Assembly: GCA_963810195.1 (NCBI GenBank)
Contig: CAWEMO010000010.1
Location: 26,795-90,794 of the forward strand
Direction: 5' to 3'
Length of the DNA stretch: 64,000 nucleotides
Source: Chersky-840 sp963810195
Lineage (GTDB): Bacteria > Actinomycetota > Acidimicrobiia > Acidimicrobiales > UBA8190
A model generated the notes under the pieces. It saw only the letters and a program-made list of their open reading frames with translations, was not told the origin of the DNA and did no database searches. The position numbers and the translations under genes are program-made. Below are positions 52,343 to 59,779 of this stretch, in pieces (within the stretch, counting starts at the first letter, position 1; every line of letters starts with the position of its first letter).

Positions 52343-52393
52343 TGGCCCATGACGAGGACAATCCCTGATGGCCCGTGACGAGGACAATCCCTG
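52342..52393 (+). CDS. Two tandem 8-codon minicistrons before the sulfite reductase
   Basis: The cysH stop is TGATG, giving an ATG at 52342 that starts ATG-GCC-CAT-GAC-GAG-GAC-AAT-CCC-TGA (MAHDEDNP), which ends in another TGATG; the second copy reads MARDEDNP and ends in a third TGATG, the ATG of the sulfite reductase (MAHDKDNP). So the 26-bp start region is present three times in tandem, and each copy is in a different frame. The first two are tiny open frames (52342-52368 and 52368-52394) that may couple translation or be relics of slippage. No function is known. Confidence 0.7.
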
Positions 52394-54157
52394 ATGGCCC
52401 ATGACAAGGACAACCCGCTCGGTGTCGAGATCCGGGGGACCGAGCGGCCCATGCCCTTCGTGCACCCGTATCGCCGGGTGGGGGAGCTGAACCAGGTCGA
52501 GCGCTGGAAGCTCGAGCGCCACCCCCTCGAGGTCGCCGACGCCGTGATCTCGCGCTATGCCAAGGAGGGGCCCGACGCCATCGCCAAGGTGGCGGGCGAG
52601 GTGGAGCGGCTCAAGTGGGTCGGCCTCTACCCCCAGCGCCAGGGCGGCGACGCCTTCATGATGCGCGTCAAGGTCCCCGGCGGCGTGCTCAGCGCGGACC
52701 AGGCCCGCGAGATCGGCGTGGCCGCCGACGCCTTCGGCGAGGGGCCCGACGACAGTGCGGTGTTCGGCAACCGGTATGCCGACATCACCACGCGCCAGAC
52801 CATCCAGATCCACTGGATCCGCATCGCGGATGTGCCCCGCATCTGGGAGCGCTTCGCCGATGTCGGGCTCACCACGGTCCAGGCCTGCGGGGACTCGGCC
52901 CGGAACGTCTTGAGCTGCCCGGTCTCGGGCGTGGACGCCGAGGAGGTCTTCGACGCGCTGCCCATCGCCCGGGCGGTCTCCGAGTTCTTCACGGGCAACC
53001 GCGAGTACGCCAACCTCCCCCGCAAGTTCAAGATGAGCGTGTCGGGTTGCCGTGAGGACTGCGCCAAGGCGGAGATCAACGACATCGGGCTGTGGCCGGC
53101 GCGGGCGGCCGACGGCACCCTCGGGTTCAACGTGCTGGCGGGCGGCGGGCTGTCCGACGGGGAGCGCATGGCTTCGGACATCGACGTGTTCGTGCGGCCC
53201 GAGCAGGCGGTAGAGATCACCCGGGCCATCGCCCAGCTCTTCGGTGAGCTGGGCAACCGCGAGAGCCGTGGTCTGGCGCGCATGCGTTACCTCGTCCAGG
53301 AGCTCGGACCCGAGCAGTTCCGGGAGGAACTGGCGGCACGGGCCCGGTTCGCCCTCGTCCCGGCGGGCGAGGAGCTCACCACCCGCTACCGGGGTGACCA
53401 CGTCGGCGTGCACCCCCAGAAGGATCCCGCCCTGCGCTACGTGGGGTGTTCGGTCCCCGTGGGCCGGATGTCGGGCATCGAGCTCGTGGAGGCCGCCCGT
53501 CTGGCCCGCACCTACGGGGACGGGACGATCCGGCTGGGGACCGACCAGAACTTCGTGCTCACCGGCGTCCCCCGGGACAGGGTCGACGCCCTGCTCGACG
53601 AGGAGCTGCTCGCCAAGTACTCGCCGTTCCCGGGCCCCTTCGAGCGGGGCGTCGTTGCCTGCACCGGCAGCGAGTTCTGCCGCTTCGCCGTGGTCGAGAC
53701 CAAAGAGCGCGCCGTGACCTGGGCGCGCTGGCTCGACCGGCAACTGGCGGCCGAGCCGGCCGGGGAGCCCCTCGGCGCGGGCGGGACGTCCCGGCGCGAG
53801 GACGCGGGCGTGATCCGCATGCACTTCTCGGGCTGCTCGGCGTCGTGCGCGCAGCCCCAGATCGCCGATATCGGCTTCCGGGGAGACGTCGCCCACGTCG
53901 ACGAGCGGATCGTCGAGGCCGTCGACATCGGGATGGGCGGGTCGCTCGGCCCCGCGGCGGGGTTCATCGACTGGATCGAGAACGCCCGGCCCGTCGACGA
54001 CGTCCCCGACGCGCTGTTGCGGACCGTGCGCCGCTACCAGTCCGAACGTCGCGAGGGGGAGCCTTTCTACAACTGGGCCCGTCGGGTGCCCGACGAGGAG
54101 CTGAGGGCCACCCTGGCCGGGCTCGACACCGACCGCATGTCCGTGGGGAACCCATGA
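52394..54157 (+). CDS. Nitrite/sulfite reductase, siroheme and 4Fe-4S enzyme (probable sulfite reductase)
   Basis: 587 residues from ATG 52394, the third TGATG. Two homologous halves, each with a ferredoxin-like domain and a siroheme domain: FMMRVKVPGGVLS, DITTRQTIQIHWI, CPVSGVDAEEV, and the cluster site CTGSEFCRFA followed about 60 residues on by HFSGCSASCAQPQIADIGF (C-x5-C ... C-x3-C). It reduces sulfite (or nitrite) by six electrons. The sulfate assimilation locus around it favours sulfite. The stop overlaps the FrhB-like gene by 4 bp, so both are translationally coupled. Confidence 0.93.
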   Translation: MAHDKDNPLGVEIRGTERPMPFVHPYRRVGELNQVERWKLERHPLEVADAVISRYAKEGPDAIAKVAGEVERLKWVGLYPQRQGGDAFMMRVKVPGGVLSADQAREIGVAADAFGEGPDDSAVFGNRYADITTRQTIQIHWIRIADVPRIWERFADVGLTTVQACGDSARNVLSCPVSGVDAEEVFDALPIARAVSEFFTGNREYANLPRKFKMSVSGCREDCAKAEINDIGLWPARAADGTLGFNVLAGGGLSDGERMASDIDVFVRPEQAVEITRAIAQLFGELGNRESRGLARMRYLVQELGPEQFREELAARARFALVPAGEELTTRYRGDHVGVHPQKDPALRYVGCSVPVGRMSGIELVEAARLARTYGDGTIRLGTDQNFVLTGVPRDRVDALLDEELLAKYSPFPGPFERGVVACTGSEFCRFAVVETKERAVTWARWLDRQLAAEPAGEPLGAGGTSRREDAGVIRMHFSGCSASCAQPQIADIGFRGDVAHVDERIVEAVDIGMGGSLGPAAGFIDWIENARPVDDVPDALLRTVRRYQSERREGEPFYNWARRVPDEELRATLAGLDTDRMSVGNP

Positions 54158-55419
54158 AGGGCTTTCGCATCCGCGACGAGATGAACGGCATCGCCGAGCC
54201 GCCCGGCAAGACGTGGTTCTGGGAGCTCGAGGCGGGGGTCGTCTTCGCCGATCGCTGCATCCAGTGCGGCACGTGCGTGGCGGTGTGCCCGTCGAACTCG
54301 ATCGGCGTGAACGCCGACAGCGGGTTGCCCGAGCTCGTGAAGATGTGCACGGGATGCTCGCTGTGCTGGGACTTCTGCCCCCGCGGCGGGCTGCGCTACG
54401 AGGCGCTGTGGCCGCCGTCGACCTCGGAGTCCGAAGCGGGCGAGGTCCCCGTCGTCGTGAAGTCCGACTCGGCCGACACCTACTGGAAGCTCACCGGTGG
54501 CCCCCCCGGCGACGGCCTCGGGGCGGTGGTGGGGGAGTACGCGGTGCGGGCCGGCGTCCCCGCCGACGACGTCCAGGACGGCGGTGTGGTGACGGCGATG
54601 CTGCTGGCGCTTCTCGCCGGCGGCGACATCGACGGCGCCCTGGTGTCGCGCCCGAGCGACGACCCTGACGAGCCCTGGAAGGGCATCGCCACCGTGGCCA
54701 CCACGGCCAAGGAGATCATCGGCGCCGCCGGAAGCTTCTACAACCAGACCATGGCGCTGGCCGAGCTCGACCTGAGCCGCTACGACCTCCCCGCCAAGCC
54801 GCGCCTGGCCGTGGTGGGTACCCCGTGCGAGATCCAGGGCATCCGGGCCATGCAGGCGCGCCGGTGGCCGACCGGGGCGCATCGCATCGACGCGGTGGTG
54901 CTCACGATCGCCCTGCTGTGCACCAAGAGCTTCGACTACGAGTCGCTCATGCTCCGTGAGCTGCGCGACAAGCGGGGCCTCGACCTCGACCGGGTCAGCA
55001 AGGTCGACGTGATCCACGGGCGGATGATCGTCGAGTACCGCGACGGTTCGGTGGCCGTCGACGAACCGGTCAAGGACTTCCACGGCGCGGCGCTGAAGGG
55101 CTGTGACGAATGCGCCGACTTCCTGGGCCGTAGCGCCGACATCTCGGTGGGCAGCGTGGGATCACTGGCCGGCTGGTCGAGCGTGCTGGTGCGCACCGAA
55201 GCCGGCCGTCTCGCCTTCGACCGGGCCCGAGGGCGTCTCGACGTTCGTGACCTCGACGATCGCGAGGCGCTGGTTCGCCTCGACAACCTGGACAAGCGCA
55301 TCGCCTCGCGGACGTTGCAGCGCAAGCTGGACCCCGAAGCGCCCCTGTTCATCGACTTCGCCGAGCACCTCGGCAACTACAGCGGGACCGACCGCGCCCC
55401 GGTCGTGAAGGACCGGTGA
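54154..55419 (+). CDS. F420 hydrogenase/dehydrogenase beta subunit (FrhB)-family iron-sulfur flavoprotein
   Basis: 421 residues. An N-terminal bacterial ferredoxin domain holds two clusters, CIQCGTCVAVCP and CTGCSLCWDFCP. It is followed by FrhB N- and C-domains: GGVVTAMLLALLAGGDIDGALV, SFYNQTMALAELD, RLAVVGTPCEIQGIRAMQ, LCTKSFDYESLM and GCDECADFLGRSADISVGSVG. FrhB proteins bind FAD and exchange electrons between coenzyme F420 and Fe-S clusters. Fused to a sulfite reductase, such a module is known in methanogen Fsr; here the two parts are separate but coupled genes. Likely electron supplier of the sulfite reductase. Confidence 0.85.
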   Translation: MKGFRIRDEMNGIAEPPGKTWFWELEAGVVFADRCIQCGTCVAVCPSNSIGVNADSGLPELVKMCTGCSLCWDFCPRGGLRYEALWPPSTSESEAGEVPVVVKSDSADTYWKLTGGPPGDGLGAVVGEYAVRAGVPADDVQDGGVVTAMLLALLAGGDIDGALVSRPSDDPDEPWKGIATVATTAKEIIGAAGSFYNQTMALAELDLSRYDLPAKPRLAVVGTPCEIQGIRAMQARRWPTGAHRIDAVVLTIALLCTKSFDYESLMLRELRDKRGLDLDRVSKVDVIHGRMIVEYRDGSVAVDEPVKDFHGAALKGCDECADFLGRSADISVGSVGSLAGWSSVLVRTEAGRLAFDRARGRLDVRDLDDREALVRLDNLDKRIASRTLQRKLDPEAPLFIDFAEHLGNYSGTDRAPVVKDR

Positions 55420-55457
55420 GGATCCCGTCATGACGGTCGCGACATGAGCAGCACACC

Positions 55458-55779
55458 ATGAGCGTGGTCGAGCCGGCCGTCGGCCTGCGCCTCGTCCAGC
55501 CCGAAGAGCCCACCGACATGCGTGACGCCCTGCACGACGCCCTGCTGGCGGGGGCCGATTGGCGTGACGGCTTCAGCGACGACGTGTGCATCGGCCTGTG
55601 GCTGTGGGAGCGGTGGCGCTCCGCCCTGGAACCGGCGGCCATGGACCGCGAAGCCTTCGTCGACGTCATCATCTCCTATCGCCGTGAGCTGTGGCTCTGG
55701 CTGATGGGGGAGAGGAGCATGGCAACAGTGCATCTCCGGCCTGGCGGGCCGGGTGGCGCGCCGCCTGCCCGAGCGCTGA
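55458..55779 (+). CDS. Small conserved-looking protein with a probable +1 frameshift near 55708-55722
   Basis: From ATG 55458 the frame gives MSVVEPAVGLRLVQPEEP, FSDDVCIGLWLWERW and VDVIISYRRELWLWLMGER. From about 55715 the composition becomes random in this frame, while the +1 frame continues with WQQCISGLAGRVARRL and stops at 55777-55779. The extended version (about 106 residues) looks more protein-like than the run-on into the ABC gene. Possibly a base error in the GGGGG run. Family not known. It lies between the FrhB gene and an ABC ATPase. Confidence 0.45.
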
Positions 55780-55814
55780 GGCGCATTCGCCACCGGGTGG
55801 CGACGCCGCGGGGC

Positions 55815-56654
55815 ATGTCCGAGACTGGGTCGTGGCCGATCCGCGAACGCCCGTGCCCGGCTCCCGTCGTCCGCCTGCGCAAGGTGGCCGTGGTCCGGGA
55901 CGGCCGGCCGATCCTCGACGACGTCGACTGGGACGTGGCGCCGGGGGAACGCTGGGCGGTGCTCGGGCCCAACGGCTCGGGGAAGACCACCCTGCTGCAC
56001 GTGGCGGGCATGCGGCTGCTGCCCACCCGCGGCACCGTCGAGGTCCTCGGCGCCCGCTACGGGCGCACCGACGCCCGGGCGCTGCGTTCCCGGGTGGCCT
56101 TCGTCAGCCAGGCCATCCTGCGCAGCCTGCGGCCCACCCTCAGCGCCCACGACGTGGTGCTCACGGGGCGCTACGCCGCGCTCGAGCCGTGGTGGCACCA
56201 CTACGAGCCCGCCGACCACACCCGTGCCGACGAGCTGCTGGCCGATGCCGGGCTGGAACGGCTCCGTGACCAGGAGTTCGGGGTGCTCTCCGAGGGGGAG
56301 CGCCAACAGGTGCTCCTGGCCCGGGCACTCATGGGCGCGCCCGAGCTGCTGCTCCTCGACGAGCCCGCGGCGGGGCTCGACCTCGGGGCACGGGAACGGC
56401 TCGTGTCCCGCATCGCCACGCTGGCCGCCGCCCCCGACACCGTGCCCATCGTGCTCGTGACCCACCACGTGGAGGAGGTCCCCCCGGGGACGACCCATGT
56501 CGCCCTGTTGCGCGCCGGCCGGATCATGTGCGCAGGTGATGCGGGGACCGTGCTGAGCTCGGCGACCGTGTCGGAGTGCTTCGACGTGCCCGTGACCGTG
56601 GAGCGTTCCGGGGGGAGGTGGACGGCGCGGGCGACGGCACGCGACGCCGACTGA
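55815..56654 (+). CDS. ABC transporter-type ATP-binding protein, no permease nearby
   Basis: 279 residues from ATG 55815 (the frame is open to 55458 but that part belongs to the preceding small gene). Walker A GPNGSGKTT, Q-loop VAFVSQAILRSLRPTL, signature LSEGERQQVLLARALM, Walker B LLLLDEPAAGLDLG and switch His in VTHHVEEVP. The sequence resembles the stand-alone iron- or molybdate-type ATPases (ModF/YlmA group). No membrane partner or binding protein gene is adjacent, so it may serve a distant permease or a non-transport role. Confidence 0.85.
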   Translation: MSETGSWPIRERPCPAPVVRLRKVAVVRDGRPILDDVDWDVAPGERWAVLGPNGSGKTTLLHVAGMRLLPTRGTVEVLGARYGRTDARALRSRVAFVSQAILRSLRPTLSAHDVVLTGRYAALEPWWHHYEPADHTRADELLADAGLERLRDQEFGVLSEGERQQVLLARALMGAPELLLLDEPAAGLDLGARERLVSRIATLAAAPDTVPIVLVTHHVEEVPPGTTHVALLRAGRIMCAGDAGTVLSSATVSECFDVPVTVERSGGRWTARATARDAD

Positions 56655-56778
56655 TCCCGACCGCCGTCGGCCCGAGACCGGAGCGAAGCGCGCGCCACGG
56701 ACGGTTCCCGACCATCCACCCATCGTGATGCCCTGGTCGGTAAGGTCACTGGGCGCCGGAAGGTAGATCGAGAGGTTC

Positions 56779-57360
56779 TTGACGATTCTGGTCCTCCTGA
56801 TACTCGTGCTGGTGTGGGCGGCGGTGCTGGGACCGAGCCTTCTCCGGCGGAGATTCGAGCGCCGGTCGGGCGACTCCATCGGGGAGTTCCACCAGCACCT
56901 GCGCGTGCTGCGGCGCACCGGCCCGGTCCTGGTGCCCCCCGCCTTCCGGCTCTCCACCGTCCTGCCCGAGGACTCCTCGGAGCGCCGCGCCGGACAGAGA
57001 GCGGTCGGCAGCCGCAATCTCATCCTGATCCGGCCCGACGCCGTGGCGCCGCCGCGGGGCGAACGGCCCCCGACGCAGAGGCCGGAGCGGTTCTTCCGTC
57101 CCGAGGCCTGCAAGCGACGCCGCGACGTGCTCGCCGTCATGGTGTGCGTGATCCTGGGATCGGGGGTCCTCGGGGCCATCCCGGTGTTGCGGCCCCTGCT
57201 CGGCCTGACCGCCTTCGCCGTCGTGGTGGCGGTGCTGTACGTGGTGATGCTGGTGCGCCTCGGGGGCCGGGCCACCGAGCGGGCCGCCAAGCTGCGGTAC
57301 CTGCCTCAGCCGGTCGAGGACGACGAACCCACCATCGTCATCCGCCGCGCGGCTCGCTGA
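56779..57360 (+). CDS. Membrane protein of unknown function
   Basis: 193 residues from TTG 56779. One N-terminal membrane segment (ILVLLILVLVWAAVLGPSLL), a basic Pro/Arg-rich cytoplasmic stretch and a pair of segments at about 117-160 (VLAVMVCVILGSGVLGAIP and GLTAFAVVVAVLYVVMLV), then a short soluble tail. The ribosome site GAGAGG is only 3 nt from the TTG, so a slightly later start is possible. It resembles small actinobacterial membrane proteins of unknown role and lies 13 bp upstream of the translin-like gene. Confidence 0.6.
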   Translation: MTILVLLILVLVWAAVLGPSLLRRRFERRSGDSIGEFHQHLRVLRRTGPVLVPPAFRLSTVLPEDSSERRAGQRAVGSRNLILIRPDAVAPPRGERPPTQRPERFFRPEACKRRRDVLAVMVCVILGSGVLGAIPVLRPLLGLTAFAVVVAVLYVVMLVRLGGRATERAAKLRYLPQPVEDDEPTIVIRRAAR

Positions 57361-57373
57361 GCCCGCGCACCCG

Positions 57374-58033
57374 GTGCCGCCCGAGGCGCGAAGGGCCGAT
57401 CTGGCGAGGTTCGGCGATCAGGCGCGTCGGGACCTCGAGGCCTCGCACCGGGCCCGCGAGACGGCGCTGGCCTCGTGCCGGGAGACCATCCGGTCCTGCG
57501 GCCTCGCCATCCGGGCCGTGCACCGGCTCCAGCCGGCCGAAGCCGAGTTGCGCGTCGACGAGGCCGACCGGAGCCTGCGCCGGGCCCAGCAGGCGCTGGC
57601 GCCCTATCCGCGGCTGGCGGCGGCCGGGTTCCTCCACGACGCCGAGAAGGAGCTCGCCGAAGCGCGCCTCACCTCCGCCCTCGTGGGCGGGGCGCCGCTC
57701 CCGGGGCCCGGCGACCTCGACGTCGGGCTGGCGGCATGGCTCAATGGCCTTGCCGAGGCGGCGTCGGAGCTGCGCCGCCATCTGCTCGACCGGCTGCGCG
57801 CCGGGGAGACGGCCCGAGGCGAGGAGCTGCTCGGGGCCATGGAGGACGTGTACGACATGCTCGTGACCATCGAGTACCCCGACGCCATCACCGGCGGGCT
57901 GCGACGGGCGACCGATGCACTGCGGGCCGTCGTCGAGCGCAGTCGGGCCGATGTGACCACGACCGTGCTCCAGACGACCCTGCAACGGGCGATCGAGCAA
58001 CGACTGGGCCCGCCCGGCTCCTCCGGATCGTGA
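57374..58033 (+). CDS. Translin-like (translin/TRAX superfamily) helical protein
   Basis: 219 residues from GTG 57374, the normal translin length. All-helical with Arg/Glu-rich amphipathic helices. The C-terminal half shows the family signature LLGAMEDVYDMLVTIEYPDAITGGLRRATDALRAVVERSRADVT; AAWLNGLAEAASELRRHLLDRLR fits the preceding helix. Translins are nucleic-acid-binding ring proteins in eukaryotes; relatives occur in archaea and few bacteria, with unknown roles. Its stop overlaps the next gene (GTGA), so it is co-translated with a D-threonine aldolase-like enzyme. Family call by pattern, moderate. Confidence 0.6.
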   Translation: MPPEARRADLARFGDQARRDLEASHRARETALASCRETIRSCGLAIRAVHRLQPAEAELRVDEADRSLRRAQQALAPYPRLAAAGFLHDAEKELAEARLTSALVGGAPLPGPGDLDVGLAAWLNGLAEAASELRRHLLDRLRAGETARGEELLGAMEDVYDMLVTIEYPDAITGGLRRATDALRAVVERSRADVTTTVLQTTLQRAIEQRLGPPGSSGS

Positions 58034-59024
58034 GGGTCGGCGACCTCACCACCCCTGCGCTGGTGGTGGAGGCCGCGATGCTCGAGCACAACCTGGCGGT
58101 CATGTCCGCAGCCCTTCCCGGTGGGCGTCTGCGCCCCCACGTGAAGGCGCACAAGTGCACGGCGCTGGCGGCTCGACAGGCGGCGCACGGGCACCGCGGG
58201 TTCACCTGTGCCACCACGGTGGAGGCCGAGGGCCTGGCCCGGGCCGGACTGGGGGAGGACCTGCTGCTCGCCAACGAGGTCGTCGACGTGGCCCGGCTCG
58301 GCCGCCTGGCGCGTTCGGGGGCGCGGGTGACGGTGGCGGTCGACTCGGAGGCGACGGTCGCCGCGGCCGCGGCGGCGGGCATCGGAGAGGTCGTCGTGGA
58401 CGTGAACGTCGGGCTGCCGCGCTGTGGCTGTGCGCCCGAGGCGGCAGGACGTCGTGGCGGCGTCGGCGAGGGCACGGGGCATGGCCGTCCGGGGGGTGAT
58501 GGGGTACGAGGGCCACGTCGTGGGCGTCGAGGACCGAGGACGACGGGTCGAGATGGTCGAGGTCGCCATGGGGATGCTGCTCGAGGCCCACGAGCTCGTG
58601 GGCGGCGACGGTCGTCTCGGCCGGTGGGACCGGGACCTACGACATCAACACCTGGGCGAGCGAGATCCAGGCCGGGTCGTATGCGCTCATGGACAGCGCC
58701 TACGGTCGGCTCGATCTCCCCTTCGGCCAAGCGCTGACCGTCCTGGCCACCGTGGTGTCGGTCTCACCGGGTTGGGCCGTGGCCGACAGCGGGGCCAAGG
58801 CGCTCGGCATGGACCACGGCAACCCGACGATCGAGGGAGCAGAGGTGTGGTTCTGCTCCGACGAGCACCTCACCTTCGCGCCGGGTGCGCCGGTGGCCGT
58901 CGGGGACCGCCTCCGAGTGGTCCCCTCACACGTGGACCCCACCGTCGCCTACCACGAGCGCATGTTCCTCGTCGACGGTGACGACGTGCTCGAGACGTGG
59001 CCCGTCGACCTACGCGGCTGGTGA
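58030..59024 (+). pseudogene. D-threonine aldolase-like PLP enzyme with two +1 frameshifts
   Basis: Joined from three frames. Frame one (58030 to about 58446) has the PLP-lysine region LRPHVKAHKCTALAARQ, EDLLLANEVVD and VVVDVNVGLPRCG. Frame two (to about 58612) has RGMAVRGVMGYEGHVVG and VEVAMGMLLEAHELVGG. Frame three has SAGGTGTYDINTWASEIQAGSYALMDSAY, AVADSGAKALG and PSHVDPT with the His/Asp metal pair, ending at 59024. The whole reads as a complete family member of about 330 residues. Removing one G from a GG pair at each junction restores one frame, so either two decay events or two single-base overcalls. Confidence 0.75.
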
Positions 59025-59407
59025 CCCGGCGATCGACATAGAGCCCAAGTCGTCACGGCGCGGGTGCCTGGCCATCGGGTGTGACTACGGGCGCGCGGCA
59101 CTGGTCTCTGCCACCAAGGCGACCTGCTCTGCCTCACTGACAGGGGCTGGTGCTCGTCATTCTTGGCGATGTGATCGAAGTTCCGAGATGGCAGCGTGAC
59201 GTGACAGCGGCACGTTGCGCAGAGTGCCTGGCGTGTCTTGCGGGGATGAAGGGAGACAAGAGGGATGCGCCGGCCGTATCTGTCTGTCGCAATTCCCCCT
59301 TACCAAGAGGAACAAACGCTTGAGCACGTAACCGATGCGGCGGTGATGAGATCGCCACGAAGCTGCTCAGGCAAGGCCCGCGCTCGATCGGGGCGACGGA
59401 TCGGCAA
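59025..59407. other. Intergenic stretch, no gene seen
   Basis: About 380 bp between the D-threonine aldolase-like gene and a small secreted protein gene. Small open frames (58885-59199 plus strand, 59134-59499 minus strand) have random-looking composition. No repeat, tRNA or clear hairpin recognised. Confidence 0.5.
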
Positions 59408-59779
59408 ATGGCACGTCGCCTGATCAGGGTACTGGTTCGGCTGGCCGTTGTCGCGACGGTGGCCGTAGTCACTCTGGCGGCAGCACACACCTCGGTCAAT
59501 CTGACCTCCGTGTATGCAGGGCCAGCGATCGCGCAGAGCGCGACCAGCGCTTATGACCAACGGTCTTGCCTCGAGGCCGCGCTTCGCCACTCCGTTCCCA
59601 AGGGGGCGCGGGTTCACGTGTATGCCACGTCGGTCGTGGACTACGACCTCCTGGTCGAAATCATCACGCTTTGGGCACGCCCGGGGGCCACCGCTGCGGC
59701 CGCCCAATGGATCGTTTCGCTGAAGACGGAACCCGACGCGTGTATGGGTCTCCAGTTACAGGCGGTACACCGAAAATGA
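59408..59779 (+). CDS. Small exported protein of unknown function
   Basis: 123 residues from ATG 59408. A basic start MARRLIRVLVR, a hydrophobic stretch LAVVATVAVVTLAAA and a possible signal peptidase site after A-H-T or near AIAQSA indicate export or an N-terminal anchor. The mature part has two Cys (RSCLEAALRH, PDACMGLQL) that could pair. ATGA overlap couples it to the large membrane protein that follows; the two may act together. Confidence 0.6.
   Translation: MARRLIRVLVRLAVVATVAVVTLAAAHTSVNLTSVYAGPAIAQSATSAYDQRSCLEAALRHSVPKGARVHVYATSVVDYDLLVEIITLWARPGATAAAAQWIVSLKTEPDACMGLQLQAVHRK

Noticed and set aside
51506..53896. 796-codon open frame antisense to cysH and the sulfite reductase
   Set aside because: No recognisable motif and entirely opposite to two conserved genes.
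55458..56654. Single 398-residue fusion of a small domain and an ABC ATPase
   Set aside because: The linking segment is random-looking and the small gene has a better continuation and stop in the +1 frame, so two genes are more likely.
59035..59160. Possible structured RNA or tRNA between genes
   Set aside because: No cloverleaf with a proper T-loop or anticodon stem could be built by hand.
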